From a virus: 48,497 bases of DNA. The stretch is taken from positions 1 to 48,497 of the IMG/VR virus record IMGVR_UViG_3300022752_000112; one strand, written 5' to 3'. A program made the translations under genes and the position numbers. Position 1 is the first letter of the stretch, and each line of letters opens with the position of its first letter. Below, in pieces: positions 40,499 to 48,282 of the stretch. The notes under the pieces are model-generated. The model worked only from the letters and a program-made list of their open reading frames with translations. It did no database searches and was not told where the DNA came from.

Positions 40499-41907
40499 TT
40501 TAAGTTAAGTTTTTGAATAATTAAATAAAGACAAGCAACAACTATGCTATTTCCGGCTTGTTTATATGCTTGTGTATCGCTTACTGACCAAGTAAAAGTA
40601 TCAGGAAAGTCCATTAGCCTAAAACATTCTCTTGGAGTTAATCTTCGTATCTTAAAACCAGTCCAAAGTTTTTTATCATCGTTTTCCCTTGCCTTAAGTG
40701 TAGGACAATCATCGTGAATTGTTTTATTGTAAGTGTCAAGCATTTTTATTTCTCCCGGTTTCAAATCGTGTTTTTCAATTGTTTCATTCAATCTTTTGAT
40801 ATTATATACAACTACTTGATTACAACCAGTATCTAAAGTTTGAGCAACTTGTTTGCCAACCCTACCTCTACGAGTATTGCTATTAGGATGCAAATAATTT
40901 ATCGTATCTCCATCTTTGGCAATTTCAAAGCCATCAGCATTAGCAGATTTAATTGGTAAAAAATTGTCGGTATTTCTCATTTTTCCAACTCCAGTTGTTA
41001 TGCAGTTTGGAGTTTCTTCTTCATCTTTAACTTTGAAACCGAAACCATTTCCAGCCTTATCATTTCGATTTTTAGCAACAAGCATAGTATCTAACATTTT
41101 TTCGCTTACATAATACTTTTCTAAATTGCTATTCACTTTAATATATTGACCATCAAAAGTTATTTTGTAATATCCGGCTACAATGCACTTGCTTATGTCC
41201 GGGATCTCTTTTATTAAAATATCTTTATTGGCTTGACTTTTCATGCACTTGAATATGGCATTTTCGGATAAAGTAAATTTTTCTAAAACTTCAGGCTCTA
41301 AAATATCTTTTAACTTTTTATCTAATGCAAACTCTTTAGGAAACATAAATTGGTTGTCGCTATCATCTCTAATACCAACTATAAATACTCGTTCTCTATT
41401 TTGTGGAACACCAAAATTTTTAGCGTTAAGAACTTTCCAATAAATGTGATAAGGTACACTATCCTGATAAGGAAACATTACTGCATTACCATTTATTGAT
41501 TTTCCACCTAAATAATTCAACCACTCATTAAAAGTATTTCCAGCATCATCGGAAAGCAAACCCTTTACGTTCTCAAAAATAAAATATCTCGGTTTATTTT
41601 TTTGGATAAACTCTAATGAATTGAAAAATAAAATTCCCCTTAAATCATCTTTGCCTTTTCTTTTTCCTGCAAGGCTAAAAGCCTGGCATGGTGGACTTGA
41701 CATATAAATTGTTAATGGATCAACTGGAATTTCACGTTCATAAACGTCAGTTGGATAGTATTTTGGTTCTCCATAGTTCTCAATAAAAGTTTGACGAGCA
41801 TATTTATCCATATCACAAGCAAATACTTCCTCATAAGGAATTTTTAATCTAATTAACGCTTGATTAAAAGCACCAATACCTGAAAAATCACTACCAACTT
41901 TTATCAT
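40495..41907 (-). CDS. C5-cytosine DNA methyltransferase
   Basis: Motif I SDFSGIGAFNQAL (about 6-18), motif IV SSPPCQAFSLAGKRKG with the catalytic C74, motif VI FIFENVKGLL, motif VIII-like QNRERVFIVGI and C-terminal motif X region AGNSIVV. A target-recognition region of roughly 180 residues separates VIII from IX (RRLTPRECFRLMDFP). No restriction endonuclease is adjacent, so it is an orphan enzyme that probably protects viral DNA. Confidence 0.92.
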   Translation of the reverse strand: MIKVGSDFSGIGAFNQALIRLKIPYEEVFACDMDKYARQTFIENYGEPKYYPTDVYEREIPVDPLTIYMSSPPCQAFSLAGKRKGKDDLRGILFFNSLEFIQKNKPRYFIFENVKGLLSDDAGNTFNEWLNYLGGKSINGNAVMFPYQDSVPYHIYWKVLNAKNFGVPQNRERVFIVGIRDDSDNQFMFPKEFALDKKLKDILEPEVLEKFTLSENAIFKCMKSQANKDILIKEIPDISKCIVAGYYKITFDGQYIKVNSNLEKYYVSEKMLDTMLVAKNRNDKAGNGFGFKVKDEEETPNCITTGVGKMRNTDNFLPIKSANADGFEIAKDGDTINYLHPNSNTRRGRVGKQVAQTLDTGCNQVVVYNIKRLNETIEKHDLKPGEIKMLDTYNKTIHDDCPTLKARENDDKKLWTGFKIRRLTPRECFRLMDFPDTFTWSVSDTQAYKQAGNSIVVACLYLIIQKLNLK

Positions 41908-42299
41908 AATCTTACAATCTTTAGTCGTAAAACATAAGCCGGTTTCGGATTTATGTCGGATAGTTTTCTCAATCTTATTGTAGGGTATGGATTATGTTCA
42001 TGTCGAGTACAATCACTTATTAAATTATTTGTTTCGTAAACTGCAAAATGAACTTTAATAGCCACCATATTCCAAATAATCTCATTACCGATTATTTCGT
42101 TTGCCATATAAGTATATTCTATTTTCTGATCCCAAAGAAGAATATCGCCAACTAACAAATTAACTGTTTCATCAAAACGAATTTTGTTAAATTTTTCATC
42201 TATGGTTTCGTAATCGCAAAAATCTGGCGCTAAATCTATTCTTTTGAAACAATACGTCAAGCAAGTTTCGTTTTTTGATATTTTTATATTATTCAGCAT
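41904..42299 (-). CDS. Hypothetical protein (131 aa), papain-like folds possible
   Basis: Contains VGDILLWDQ and, later, IKVHFAVYETNNLISDC, weakly reminiscent of the 'GDlv.w' and 'HvaiY' elements of NlpC/P60-type proteins, but no catalytic Cys-His order can be established. The start is preceded by AATAAATAAGTATG. Coupled to the methyltransferase by an ATGA overlap. Confidence 0.6.
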   Translation of the reverse strand: MLNNIKISKNETCLTYCFKRIDLAPDFCDYETIDEKFNKIRFDETVNLLVGDILLWDQKIEYTYMANEIIGNEIIWNMVAIKVHFAVYETNNLISDCTRHEHNPYPTIRLRKLSDINPKPAYVLRLKIVRL

Positions 42300-42305
42300 A
42301 CTTAT

Positions 42306-42521
42306 TTATTTATCAAATATAAACACTACTTCAATAGGAAAATTAAGGCAAGATGCAATTTTGTTAGCGGTGGTAACATTCAAATTTTGTTTTTTTCCAT
42401 TTACAATTTTTGCGATATAACTTGCATCCAACCCGGTTTTATCAATTAGTTCCGCTCTGCTCATATTTCTGCGAAATAAACACTCGTTTATTCTATTTCC
42501 TTTTAACTTTTCTTTACTCAT
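42306..42521 (-). CDS. Cro/C1-type HTH regulator
   Basis: A 71-residue protein whose core NRINECLFRRNMSRAELIDK through TGLDASYIAKIVNGKKQN is a classical five-helix HTH_3 domain. I chose MSKEKL at 42521, behind CAAATAAATATG, over an ATG at 42548. Embedded within replication genes, it is a candidate repressor or timing regulator. The 13-bp inverted repeat at 48308/48395 is a possible operator but untested. Confidence 0.8.
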   Translation of the reverse strand: MSKEKLKGNRINECLFRRNMSRAELIDKTGLDASYIAKIVNGKKQNLNVTTANKIASCLNFPIEVVFIFDK

Positions 42522-43044
42522 ATTTATTTGTTTTAGGTTTATATACAAAGGTTTTAGTGTTCTGGTATTGTTTTAATTCGTCAGGAAGAAATACACAATT
42601 CCCAGAAATTAACGAGTTTACTTCCTCCATTTCAAAATTACTAAATAATATCTTTTGATTATTTTTTGAAACTGCGATGCAATTATTCAAATCAAAGAAA
42701 TCAAAAAATTCATTCTGGAAATTACTTTTTTTACTCAATCCATTATCAATTAAATACCTCTCAATTTCGTTTATTTCTTTTTTAAGAGCCTTATCGAACT
42801 GCATACGTTCTTTTATATTCTTAACCGTTGTATAAATCGTTGAGTGCGTTTTTTTATCAAAATAATTCGCAAGTTCTTTATACGATATTGAAAAATTTTG
42901 TTTTGCTAAATAACAGACAACGTGCCTTATTTTTGGCAGAGGCATTGTTCGATTTTTGGTATTTTCAAACTTAACAATATCAAAACGATAAAAATTACAT
43001 ACTAAGTCAGCGAGTTGTTTTATTTTTTGGTGTTTTGTTTCCAT
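42514..43044 (-). CDS. DnaA domain IV-like protein
   Basis: Residues about 35-85 (KIRHVVCYLAKQNFSISYKELANYF then KTHSTIYTTVKNIKE) closely follow DnaA domain IV, including the H-S-T signature that contacts the DnaA box. The AAA+ part is missing, so this is a stand-alone box-binding domain. It sits directly after dnaB and may recruit helicase to the viral origin. The C-terminal half is unrecognised. Confidence 0.75.
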   Translation of the reverse strand: METKHQKIKQLADLVCNFYRFDIVKFENTKNRTMPLPKIRHVVCYLAKQNFSISYKELANYFDKKTHSTIYTTVKNIKERMQFDKALKKEINEIERYLIDNGLSKKSNFQNEFFDFFDLNNCIAVSKNNQKILFSNFEMEEVNSLISGNCVFLPDELKQYQNTKTFVYKPKTNKYE

Positions 43045-43046
43045 AA

Positions 43047-44546
43047 TTAAAAAGGTAAAAATTCTTCGTTATCTGGTGTTTTATTACTACTATCTTGATT
43101 TAATTCTTGGTGTTTTTTTACTACCTGATTGTTTTCGATAAAATTACTATTTTTTGACGTTTTTTCGTAGTAATACAAATTGTTTTCATTTTCGTAATTA
43201 GTTACCAATGTGTTTTCCCCTAAAAAAGTAAGAGGAATTTCGCCTAATTGTCCGTTTCTATGTTTCGCTACTATCAAAACAAACAATTTTTCAGCCGGAA
43301 GCAGTTTACCAAAACAATCGTATTCCTTTAATTCGTAATACTCTGGTCTAAAACAAAATAAAACCATATCTGCATCTTGTTCTATTTGCCCACTATCTCG
43401 TAAATCTGCTAACAATGGCTTTTTTGATCCTGAACGAACTTCTACACCTCTGCTTAATTGACTTAATGCAATAACCGGGATATTCAATTCTTTTGCTAAC
43501 GCTTTCAATCCTTTTGATATTTCTGCCACTTCTTGCTCTCGGTTATGAAATTTCAATCCAGATTTCATAAGTTGTAGGTAATCAATTACGATTAGTTTTA
43601 CCTCATTTTCACGAACTAATTTTCTTGCCTTTGTCTTTAATTCAAGGATGCTTAAATTCGCAGTATCATCAATAAACAATGGAGCGTTTTCAAGTTCTTT
43701 GCATTTTTTTAGTATTTCGTTTATTTCGTGAATGTTTAATTGTTTTTTAATTATTTGAGAAACATTTATGCGTGATAGCATTGATTGAAGCCTGCCGACT
43801 AATTGCTCTTTACTCATTTCAAGGCTGAAAAATGCTATCGGAATTTTTTGATAAACTACTGGATCAAGCAAAATCGACAAAGCAAAGGCTGTTTTTCCCA
43901 TCGAGGTTCTTCCTGCTAAAATTATTAAATCACTATTTTGCCAACCATTAGTCAGTTTGTCTAATCTATTCAAGCCAGTTGTAACTCCGGAACTTTTTTG
44001 ATTGTCAAGTAAATTGATTGCATCTTGAATTGTTTTTTTATGAATATCATTTAGCAAAACGATTTCTTTTTTTACAATATCATCGGTTGTTTTATCTAAC
44101 TTTTGAATAAGTTGATCCTTGATTTCAAATATATCTTTCTTAAAAGTCAAAATATCTAACTGCGCCTCATTACAGGTTTGGTTAATATATCTTGCTAACC
44201 AGTATTGTTGAAGTATTCTAAAATGATATTGTAAATTCTCGGTTGATCCAATACGTCCAGTTAATTTGCTTAAATATCCAGCACCTCCTATCTTTTTAAG
44301 ATTTTGTTCCTTGATTAACGCTTGAACTACCGTAACAAGGTCAATAGGACTATTATCTATGTGTAATTTAAGAATGGCAGATGCAATTAACTGATGCTCG
44401 TTTTTTTGAAACAATTTAGGTGTGAACTCGCCACTAATATCAAAAATTGCCTCCGAATTAAGCAAAAGCGAACCTAATATAATTTCTTCCAGTTCAAGTT
44501 GATTGTTATATTCTAAATCACTTTGATAGGTTATTTTGTTTTTCAT
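43047..44546 (-). CDS. dnaB: Replicative DNA helicase DnaB
   Basis: 499 residues. An N-terminal DnaB domain (about 10-115, ELEEIILGSLLLN) is followed by a RecA-like domain with Walker A GRTSMGKT (212-219), Walker B IVIDYLQLM (319-327), IPVIALSQLSR and LADLRDSGQIEQDADMVLF. All family motifs are intact. It unwinds the fork as a hexamer. The presence of its own DnaB, DnaA-like and polymerase-like proteins but no primase suggests partial dependence on host enzymes. Confidence 0.95.
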   Translation of the reverse strand: MKNKITYQSDLEYNNQLELEEIILGSLLLNSEAIFDISGEFTPKLFQKNEHQLIASAILKLHIDNSPIDLVTVVQALIKEQNLKKIGGAGYLSKLTGRIGSTENLQYHFRILQQYWLARYINQTCNEAQLDILTFKKDIFEIKDQLIQKLDKTTDDIVKKEIVLLNDIHKKTIQDAINLLDNQKSSGVTTGLNRLDKLTNGWQNSDLIILAGRTSMGKTAFALSILLDPVVYQKIPIAFFSLEMSKEQLVGRLQSMLSRINVSQIIKKQLNIHEINEILKKCKELENAPLFIDDTANLSILELKTKARKLVRENEVKLIVIDYLQLMKSGLKFHNREQEVAEISKGLKALAKELNIPVIALSQLSRGVEVRSGSKKPLLADLRDSGQIEQDADMVLFCFRPEYYELKEYDCFGKLLPAEKLFVLIVAKHRNGQLGEIPLTFLGENTLVTNYENENNLYYYEKTSKNSNFIENNQVVKKHQELNQDSSNKTPDNEEFLPF

Positions 44547-44926
44547 AATAACCCGGATGGAGGAGGTATAGATGCTTTACGATTATTAAGTTGATATTTC
44601 AAATAATTATGACAATGTTTCAATAACGAATGTTCGTCCGGATAAGGAGTTTGAAGCGCAGATTTCTCACGATAAAATTTATTAAGAATATCAAAAAATT
44701 CTGTATCGCTTATTTTATATTCATTGATGATTAGTGCTTTTAATTCGTTATTCTTAAACAACCTTTCCTTGAAAAATTCTATTGGTAATTGCTTTTTGCT
44801 TTTACCATACTGAAAGCCTAAATTAAACGCCATTTCCCAGACATAAAAAGTAAAATGTTCTGCCTTGCTTTCATTATTCAATTCGGCTTTATCAAATGTA
44901 GCCTTTATCAATTCATTTAAGTTCAT
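44543..44926 (-). CDS. Helicase-loader-position protein (127 aa)
   Basis: A helical soluble protein, ATGA-coupled to dnaB, ending IPPPSGLL. Many phages encode a small helicase loader directly next to dnaB, and a helical protein in this place is a reasonable candidate, but there is no motif (no Walker A) to prove it. Confidence 0.6.
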   Translation of the reverse strand: MNLNELIKATFDKAELNNESKAEHFTFYVWEMAFNLGFQYGKSKKQLPIEFFKERLFKNNELKALIINEYKISDTEFFDILNKFYREKSALQTPYPDEHSLLKHCHNYLKYQLNNRKASIPPPSGLL

Positions 44927-45339
44927 AAATCATCCGCTATAATAAGTTGAAAATGTAAAGAACCTGGTAACAAATCAGCATAGTTATTCAACCCTTGCTT
45001 AATCCAGAGCGCATATTTTTCTTTATTGCGCTCTTTAGATAAATTAACTTGTTCTTGATATTCAGGAACGAAAAGATACCTTGAATAAGTATTATCGTTG
45101 ATTTTCGTTTCCCCAACAATCTTGATTACTCCAATGTCCAATAAATTTGATAAAACCGATGTTGCAGTTTGATGGCTAATTGATAACAACGTTCGCACTT
45201 CGTCCGTATTGGTATAAGGTCTTTGCTTGATTAAATATAGAATACGCATTGTTTTGCTTCGTATGTTGCCATTTTTCAAATTTGCCAAATAGGTTTCTCG
45301 CTTGGCGTTACTCAATGTTTTTTTCATTTTTTCAAGCAT
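44923..45339 (-). CDS. Winged-helix protein (138 aa)
   Basis: Residues about 25-90 form a winged helix: SKTMRILYLIKQRPYTNTDEVRTLL, then SISHQTATSVLSNLLDIGVIKIVG and a wing with SRYLFVPE. This is the layout of MarR/primosome-initiator-like domains. Upstream of the dnaB region it may act as an origin-binding initiator or a regulator. ATGA overlap with the next gene. Confidence 0.7.
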   Translation of the reverse strand: MLEKMKKTLSNAKRETYLANLKNGNIRSKTMRILYLIKQRPYTNTDEVRTLLSISHQTATSVLSNLLDIGVIKIVGETKINDNTYSRYLFVPEYQEQVNLSKERNKEKYALWIKQGLNNYADLLPGSLHFQLIIADDL

Positions 45340-45742
45340 TTAGCATTTCTTGAACGTGCTGATAAATACGCTCAACTTCTTCTAACATATCTTCGATAGG
45401 TCTTGGCTGTTGAGCAATTTGCATTTTTGCGATGTGAATATCTTTAGCATAACCATAAACAAAGCCTAAATAATCTTCCGGTTTCTTTGATCCACCAGAA
45501 CTTTTTTTGTAGTTATTAAAGGTTTTTTCAAGAGGTCTGGAATTAGAATGAATACGCAATTTTTCGCCATTTAATTCATACTCGACTATTTCCCCAATTT
45601 CATATTGATTTTTACTTTTTAAGGCACAACTACCACTTTCGCCATTCTCAAAAAGAATAACATGATAATATAAAATTGTTTTGTCTGGAGCCTGCCATTC
45701 TTTAGTGAACGTACAACTTGCGATTTTTCCTTTTTTTGTCAT
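45332..45742 (-). CDS. Possible OB-fold-like protein (136 aa)
   Basis: The first 65 residues are predicted beta (KIASCTFTKEWQAPDKTILY, VILFENGESGSCAL, VEYELNGEKLRI), which could be a small barrel. The C-terminal half is helical (IEDMLEEVERIYQHVQEML) with a Lys/Gly/Ser linker. Position in the replication run makes an ssDNA- or protein-binding accessory plausible. Family not recognised. Confidence 0.6.
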   Translation of the reverse strand: MTKKGKIASCTFTKEWQAPDKTILYYHVILFENGESGSCALKSKNQYEIGEIVEYELNGEKLRIHSNSRPLEKTFNNYKKSSGGSKKPEDYLGFVYGYAKDIHIAKMQIAQQPRPIEDMLEEVERIYQHVQEMLNA

Positions 45743-45761
45743 TTGTATTGGTTTTTAGTTA

Positions 45762-46061
45762 TTAAATTATTTCGCTAATATCAAATCCATTTTCTTTTAA
45801 TAATTCGATTGCTTCATTTGGCAAAGTAAAAACGCCATCGTAATCAATTATCTTTTTTGTTCCTATTTCACACCATAGTCCAATTTGCTCCACTATGTCA
45901 AGTCCGGGAATATCCCACTCAATATAATAGTAATGATCCATAGCCGAAGAATAGTATAAATCCATTGTGCTTTCGTGAGTACCTAATTTTGTTGGCACTG
46001 GAGATAAACTTGTTTCCGAAACGATTTCAGCAATAAAGGTTTTTGTGTCTAATTTTTGCAT
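45762..46061 (-). CDS. Acidic hypothetical protein (99 aa)
   Basis: A compact acidic alpha/beta protein with many Tyr residues (DLYYSSAMDHYYYIEWD) and no membrane span. It begins after AAAAATATAAGTATG, and a 109-base AT-rich gap precedes it. Unrecognised. Confidence 0.6.
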   Translation of the reverse strand: MQKLDTKTFIAEIVSETSLSPVPTKLGTHESTMDLYYSSAMDHYYYIEWDIPGLDIVEQIGLWCEIGTKKIIDYDGVFTLPNEAIELLKENGFDISEII

Positions 46062-46170
46062 ACTTATATTTTTAATTATTTATGGCACTAAATTACCATT
46101 TTATTTTAATATAATGCAATTATAGAAAAAAAAATTTTGACAAGGAAATGTTAATATAATCTCGATACAA
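46062..46170 (-). other. AT-rich intergenic gap
   Basis: 109 bases, almost entirely A/T, with a run of nine A. A promoter for the 46061 gene could be here (TTG with a TATATTAA about 25 bases on), but neither element matches the consensus well. No hairpin terminator is visible. Confidence 0.3.
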
Positions 46171-46929
46171 TTAAAAAATTCTCACTTTATCTTTTAATAG
46201 ATATTCTTTGCTACTGATTTTTATGTAATCATTGATAGAATAACGTAATCCATAATCATCAAACATTTTTTTTACTGCTTCAAGTTTACTATGACTTATT
46301 GTTACGCTATCAATGTTGTATTCTAAATAATCATCATTAGAAATCATCAGCGCTTGTTCGATTACTAAATAAAGTTTGTTTCTTATGTTATCAAAAATTT
46401 GCTGATCCATCGAGCCATCGCAAAATATCTTTATGCCTCCGGAGTATTCCTTAAAATTTTGTCGTGCCAAAAAACTATAACATAAACGCTTGGCGCTTTT
46501 GTATTCTGGTCTATCAATATACTTGTCGTGAAAATTTTTTGAAACATAACCAAGCATAAATCCTATTTGCCAATAAGCAGAGTTCAAATCTATATTATAC
46601 CACCTATGAAGTAACTCGGCTTTCTTAAACAGTTCTTTATTCTTTCCCCTGCTAAATCCATTGTAATTGATTTTAAGATGCTGTAATTCATTTTTTTTAT
46701 ACTGCTGATATAAATGTCTTTTGAATAAACCTAAAAAACTGCCAAATTGATGTTCTGTTAATTCCCCCAAATCTAAAAATGAACCAGAAAGCAATACACT
46801 TGCCAAAGGTTTATTTCTTACAAAAAGAGTTTTTCTACTGCCTTTGTATTGTTCCGAGAACGATACTCCATTATTTTTTTGAACCTGAATAAGTTTGTTA
46901 TACTCATCCAAATCAACTTCCCTAATCAT
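46171..46929 (-). CDS. Minimal family-B DNA polymerase-like palm protein
   Basis: 252 residues. Motif A-like YNIDLNSAYW (Asp114; compare DxxSLYP), a basic helix KSAKRLCYSFLAR at the motif B place, motif C-like LEYNIDSVTIS (204-208; compare YxDTDS), and a following ISSKEYLL similar to the KxY motif. Order and spacing fit a PolB palm, but the first Asp of DTD is Asn205. There is no exonuclease and no room for full fingers or thumb. It may be a reduced polymerase, a primase-like enzyme or a catalytically dead replication factor. It abuts the 137-residue gene. Confidence 0.6.
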   Translation of the reverse strand: MIREVDLDEYNKLIQVQKNNGVSFSEQYKGSRKTLFVRNKPLASVLLSGSFLDLGELTEHQFGSFLGLFKRHLYQQYKKNELQHLKINYNGFSRGKNKELFKKAELLHRWYNIDLNSAYWQIGFMLGYVSKNFHDKYIDRPEYKSAKRLCYSFLARQNFKEYSGGIKIFCDGSMDQQIFDNIRNKLYLVIEQALMISNDDYLEYNIDSVTISHSKLEAVKKMFDDYGLRYSINDYIKISSKEYLLKDKVRIF

Positions 46930-47342
46930 TATTCAAGTTCGAGCAATAGTTGTTCTGGTGCTATATCAACAAATAAAATAGGTTCTTCTCGATAAGCAAG
47001 ATAAACCTTAACGCATTTTTCAGGTTGTAAATCAAATTCGATTATTTGTTGCTCATCTACGCCCAACTCCATCAAATCATTTTCAGTCAAGGCACTAAAT
47101 CCAACAACATCTTTAGCGTTAAACCAAAAATTACAAAAATTAAAACCACCTATTGAAAAAATTATCGCCTCTGCCTCAATCCACTTATTTTTTGTTTGAG
47201 TAAATTCAGTTTTATTTTCAGGATTGTTTGGAATTACGTCCTCAAATTCAATATCACTATTAAATTGTTCTGGGCTTTCCGGTACATTTTTAAGGATCAT
47301 TGTTTGTTCAATAGACCTTTCTTCTGGTTTTTCTTTTTTCAT
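46929..47342 (-). CDS. Hypothetical partner of the palm protein (137 aa)
   Basis: The acidic N-terminal 45 residues look disordered; the rest is an alpha/beta domain (AEAIIFSIGGFNFCNFWFNA, VKVYLAYREEPILFVDIAPE). The stop shares a base with the palm gene's start, so the two are coupled. Starts after AATAAATAGTATG. No family recognised; a cofactor or missing subdomain supplied in trans is possible. Confidence 0.6.
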   Translation of the reverse strand: MKKEKPEERSIEQTMILKNVPESPEQFNSDIEFEDVIPNNPENKTEFTQTKNKWIEAEAIIFSIGGFNFCNFWFNAKDVVGFSALTENDLMELGVDEQQIIEFDLQPEKCVKVYLAYREEPILFVDIAPEQLLLELE

Positions 47343-47383
47343 ACTATTTATTTTTATTGGTTACTTATTTTTAATTAGGCTGA

Positions 47384-47391
47384 CAAATGTA
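47384..47391 (-). promoter_or_regulatory. Promoter -7 box TACATTTG
   Basis: On the minus strand TACATTTG fits TAnnTTTG, 42 bases before the start of the 137-residue gene, in a 70-base gap. A -33 TTG at the usual distance is not clear. Confidence 0.35.
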
Positions 47392-47412
47392 GTATTTATC
47401 AATCATTCTTTT

Positions 47413-48282
47413 TTATTTTGAATATAACCTTAACATCAATTCATCAAATTGTTCCCAATTCATTTTTCCATCGGAAACCATTTTTAGCGCTATTTGAATG
47501 GTTTTTTGCTTTTCAATTTCAATTCGTTCTTGTTTTTCGATTTCCGCTATTTGCTTTTTTTGTTCTAAATCGGATTTTAATTCAGGAGCGCTTGGCTTTT
47601 TTTCCTTTTGTCTTGGAGGACTTATATAAACTTCGTTTTTATCGTATTTATTTAATTGCGCTGACAAATTAGGATCAAATTCATCACTTCCAATTCTATT
47701 TCCTGAACTATCGACAATCGTTATTTTAGATTGCCATTTTCCAAACAATTTTTTAGGTTTAGTAATAACTATCCGGACATCAGTATAATCTATTGCCTTA
47801 CTATTAACTAATTTATTAAAATAATTCACTATGTTGGCAAACGTACCTTGATAAAATACACTTGAATTTGGCAATAACTCATCGCCTCCCTTCATTTTGA
47901 AATCTTCTAAACCCGGTATGTCGGATGTAAAACTAATTTTGTTTGAGGTTTCGTTACTCAACGCATTTAACATTTGCGAAACATCAAAAAAATAATTTTG
48001 GTCAGGATCAGTTAATCTTTCAGGATATTCTGGTATCTCATCTTTTGTCTTTTCAATTTTTTCAATCGGCTCAACCCTTAAAATTCTGCCTTTATTTTTT
48101 TTCAAAGACGAATAAGTATCGGTTTTGAAATTAGGATAAATACTACTGGCGTATTTCCTAATTTCCGATATTGAATAAGGCTCTTTTTTTCTTTTCTTTT
48201 CCTTAACAAGCGAGGAAACAATTAAATTGTACTTCCTTATCCCAGAAGTTCTTTGTAATTTTTTTTTCTTGCTTTCGCCCAT
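47413..48282 (-). CDS. Basic protein with SHOCT-like C-terminus
   Basis: 289 residues. The N-terminus is very basic (MGESKKKKLQRTSGIRKYN) and carries an HTH-like stretch (YSISEIRKYASSIYPNF). The central domain is alpha/beta (FYQGTFANIVNYFNKLV). The C-terminal 30 residues (KMVSDGKMNWEQFDELM) resemble the SHOCT bi-helix. First gene of the leftward replication operon, next to the putative control region, so an origin-binding or early regulatory protein is plausible. Confidence 0.65.
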   Translation of the reverse strand: MGESKKKKLQRTSGIRKYNLIVSSLVKEKKRKKEPYSISEIRKYASSIYPNFKTDTYSSLKKNKGRILRVEPIEKIEKTKDEIPEYPERLTDPDQNYFFDVSQMLNALSNETSNKISFTSDIPGLEDFKMKGGDELLPNSSVFYQGTFANIVNYFNKLVNSKAIDYTDVRIVITKPKKLFGKWQSKITIVDSSGNRIGSDEFDPNLSAQLNKYDKNEVYISPPRQKEKKPSAPELKSDLEQKKQIAEIEKQERIEIEKQKTIQIALKMVSDGKMNWEQFDELMLRLYSK

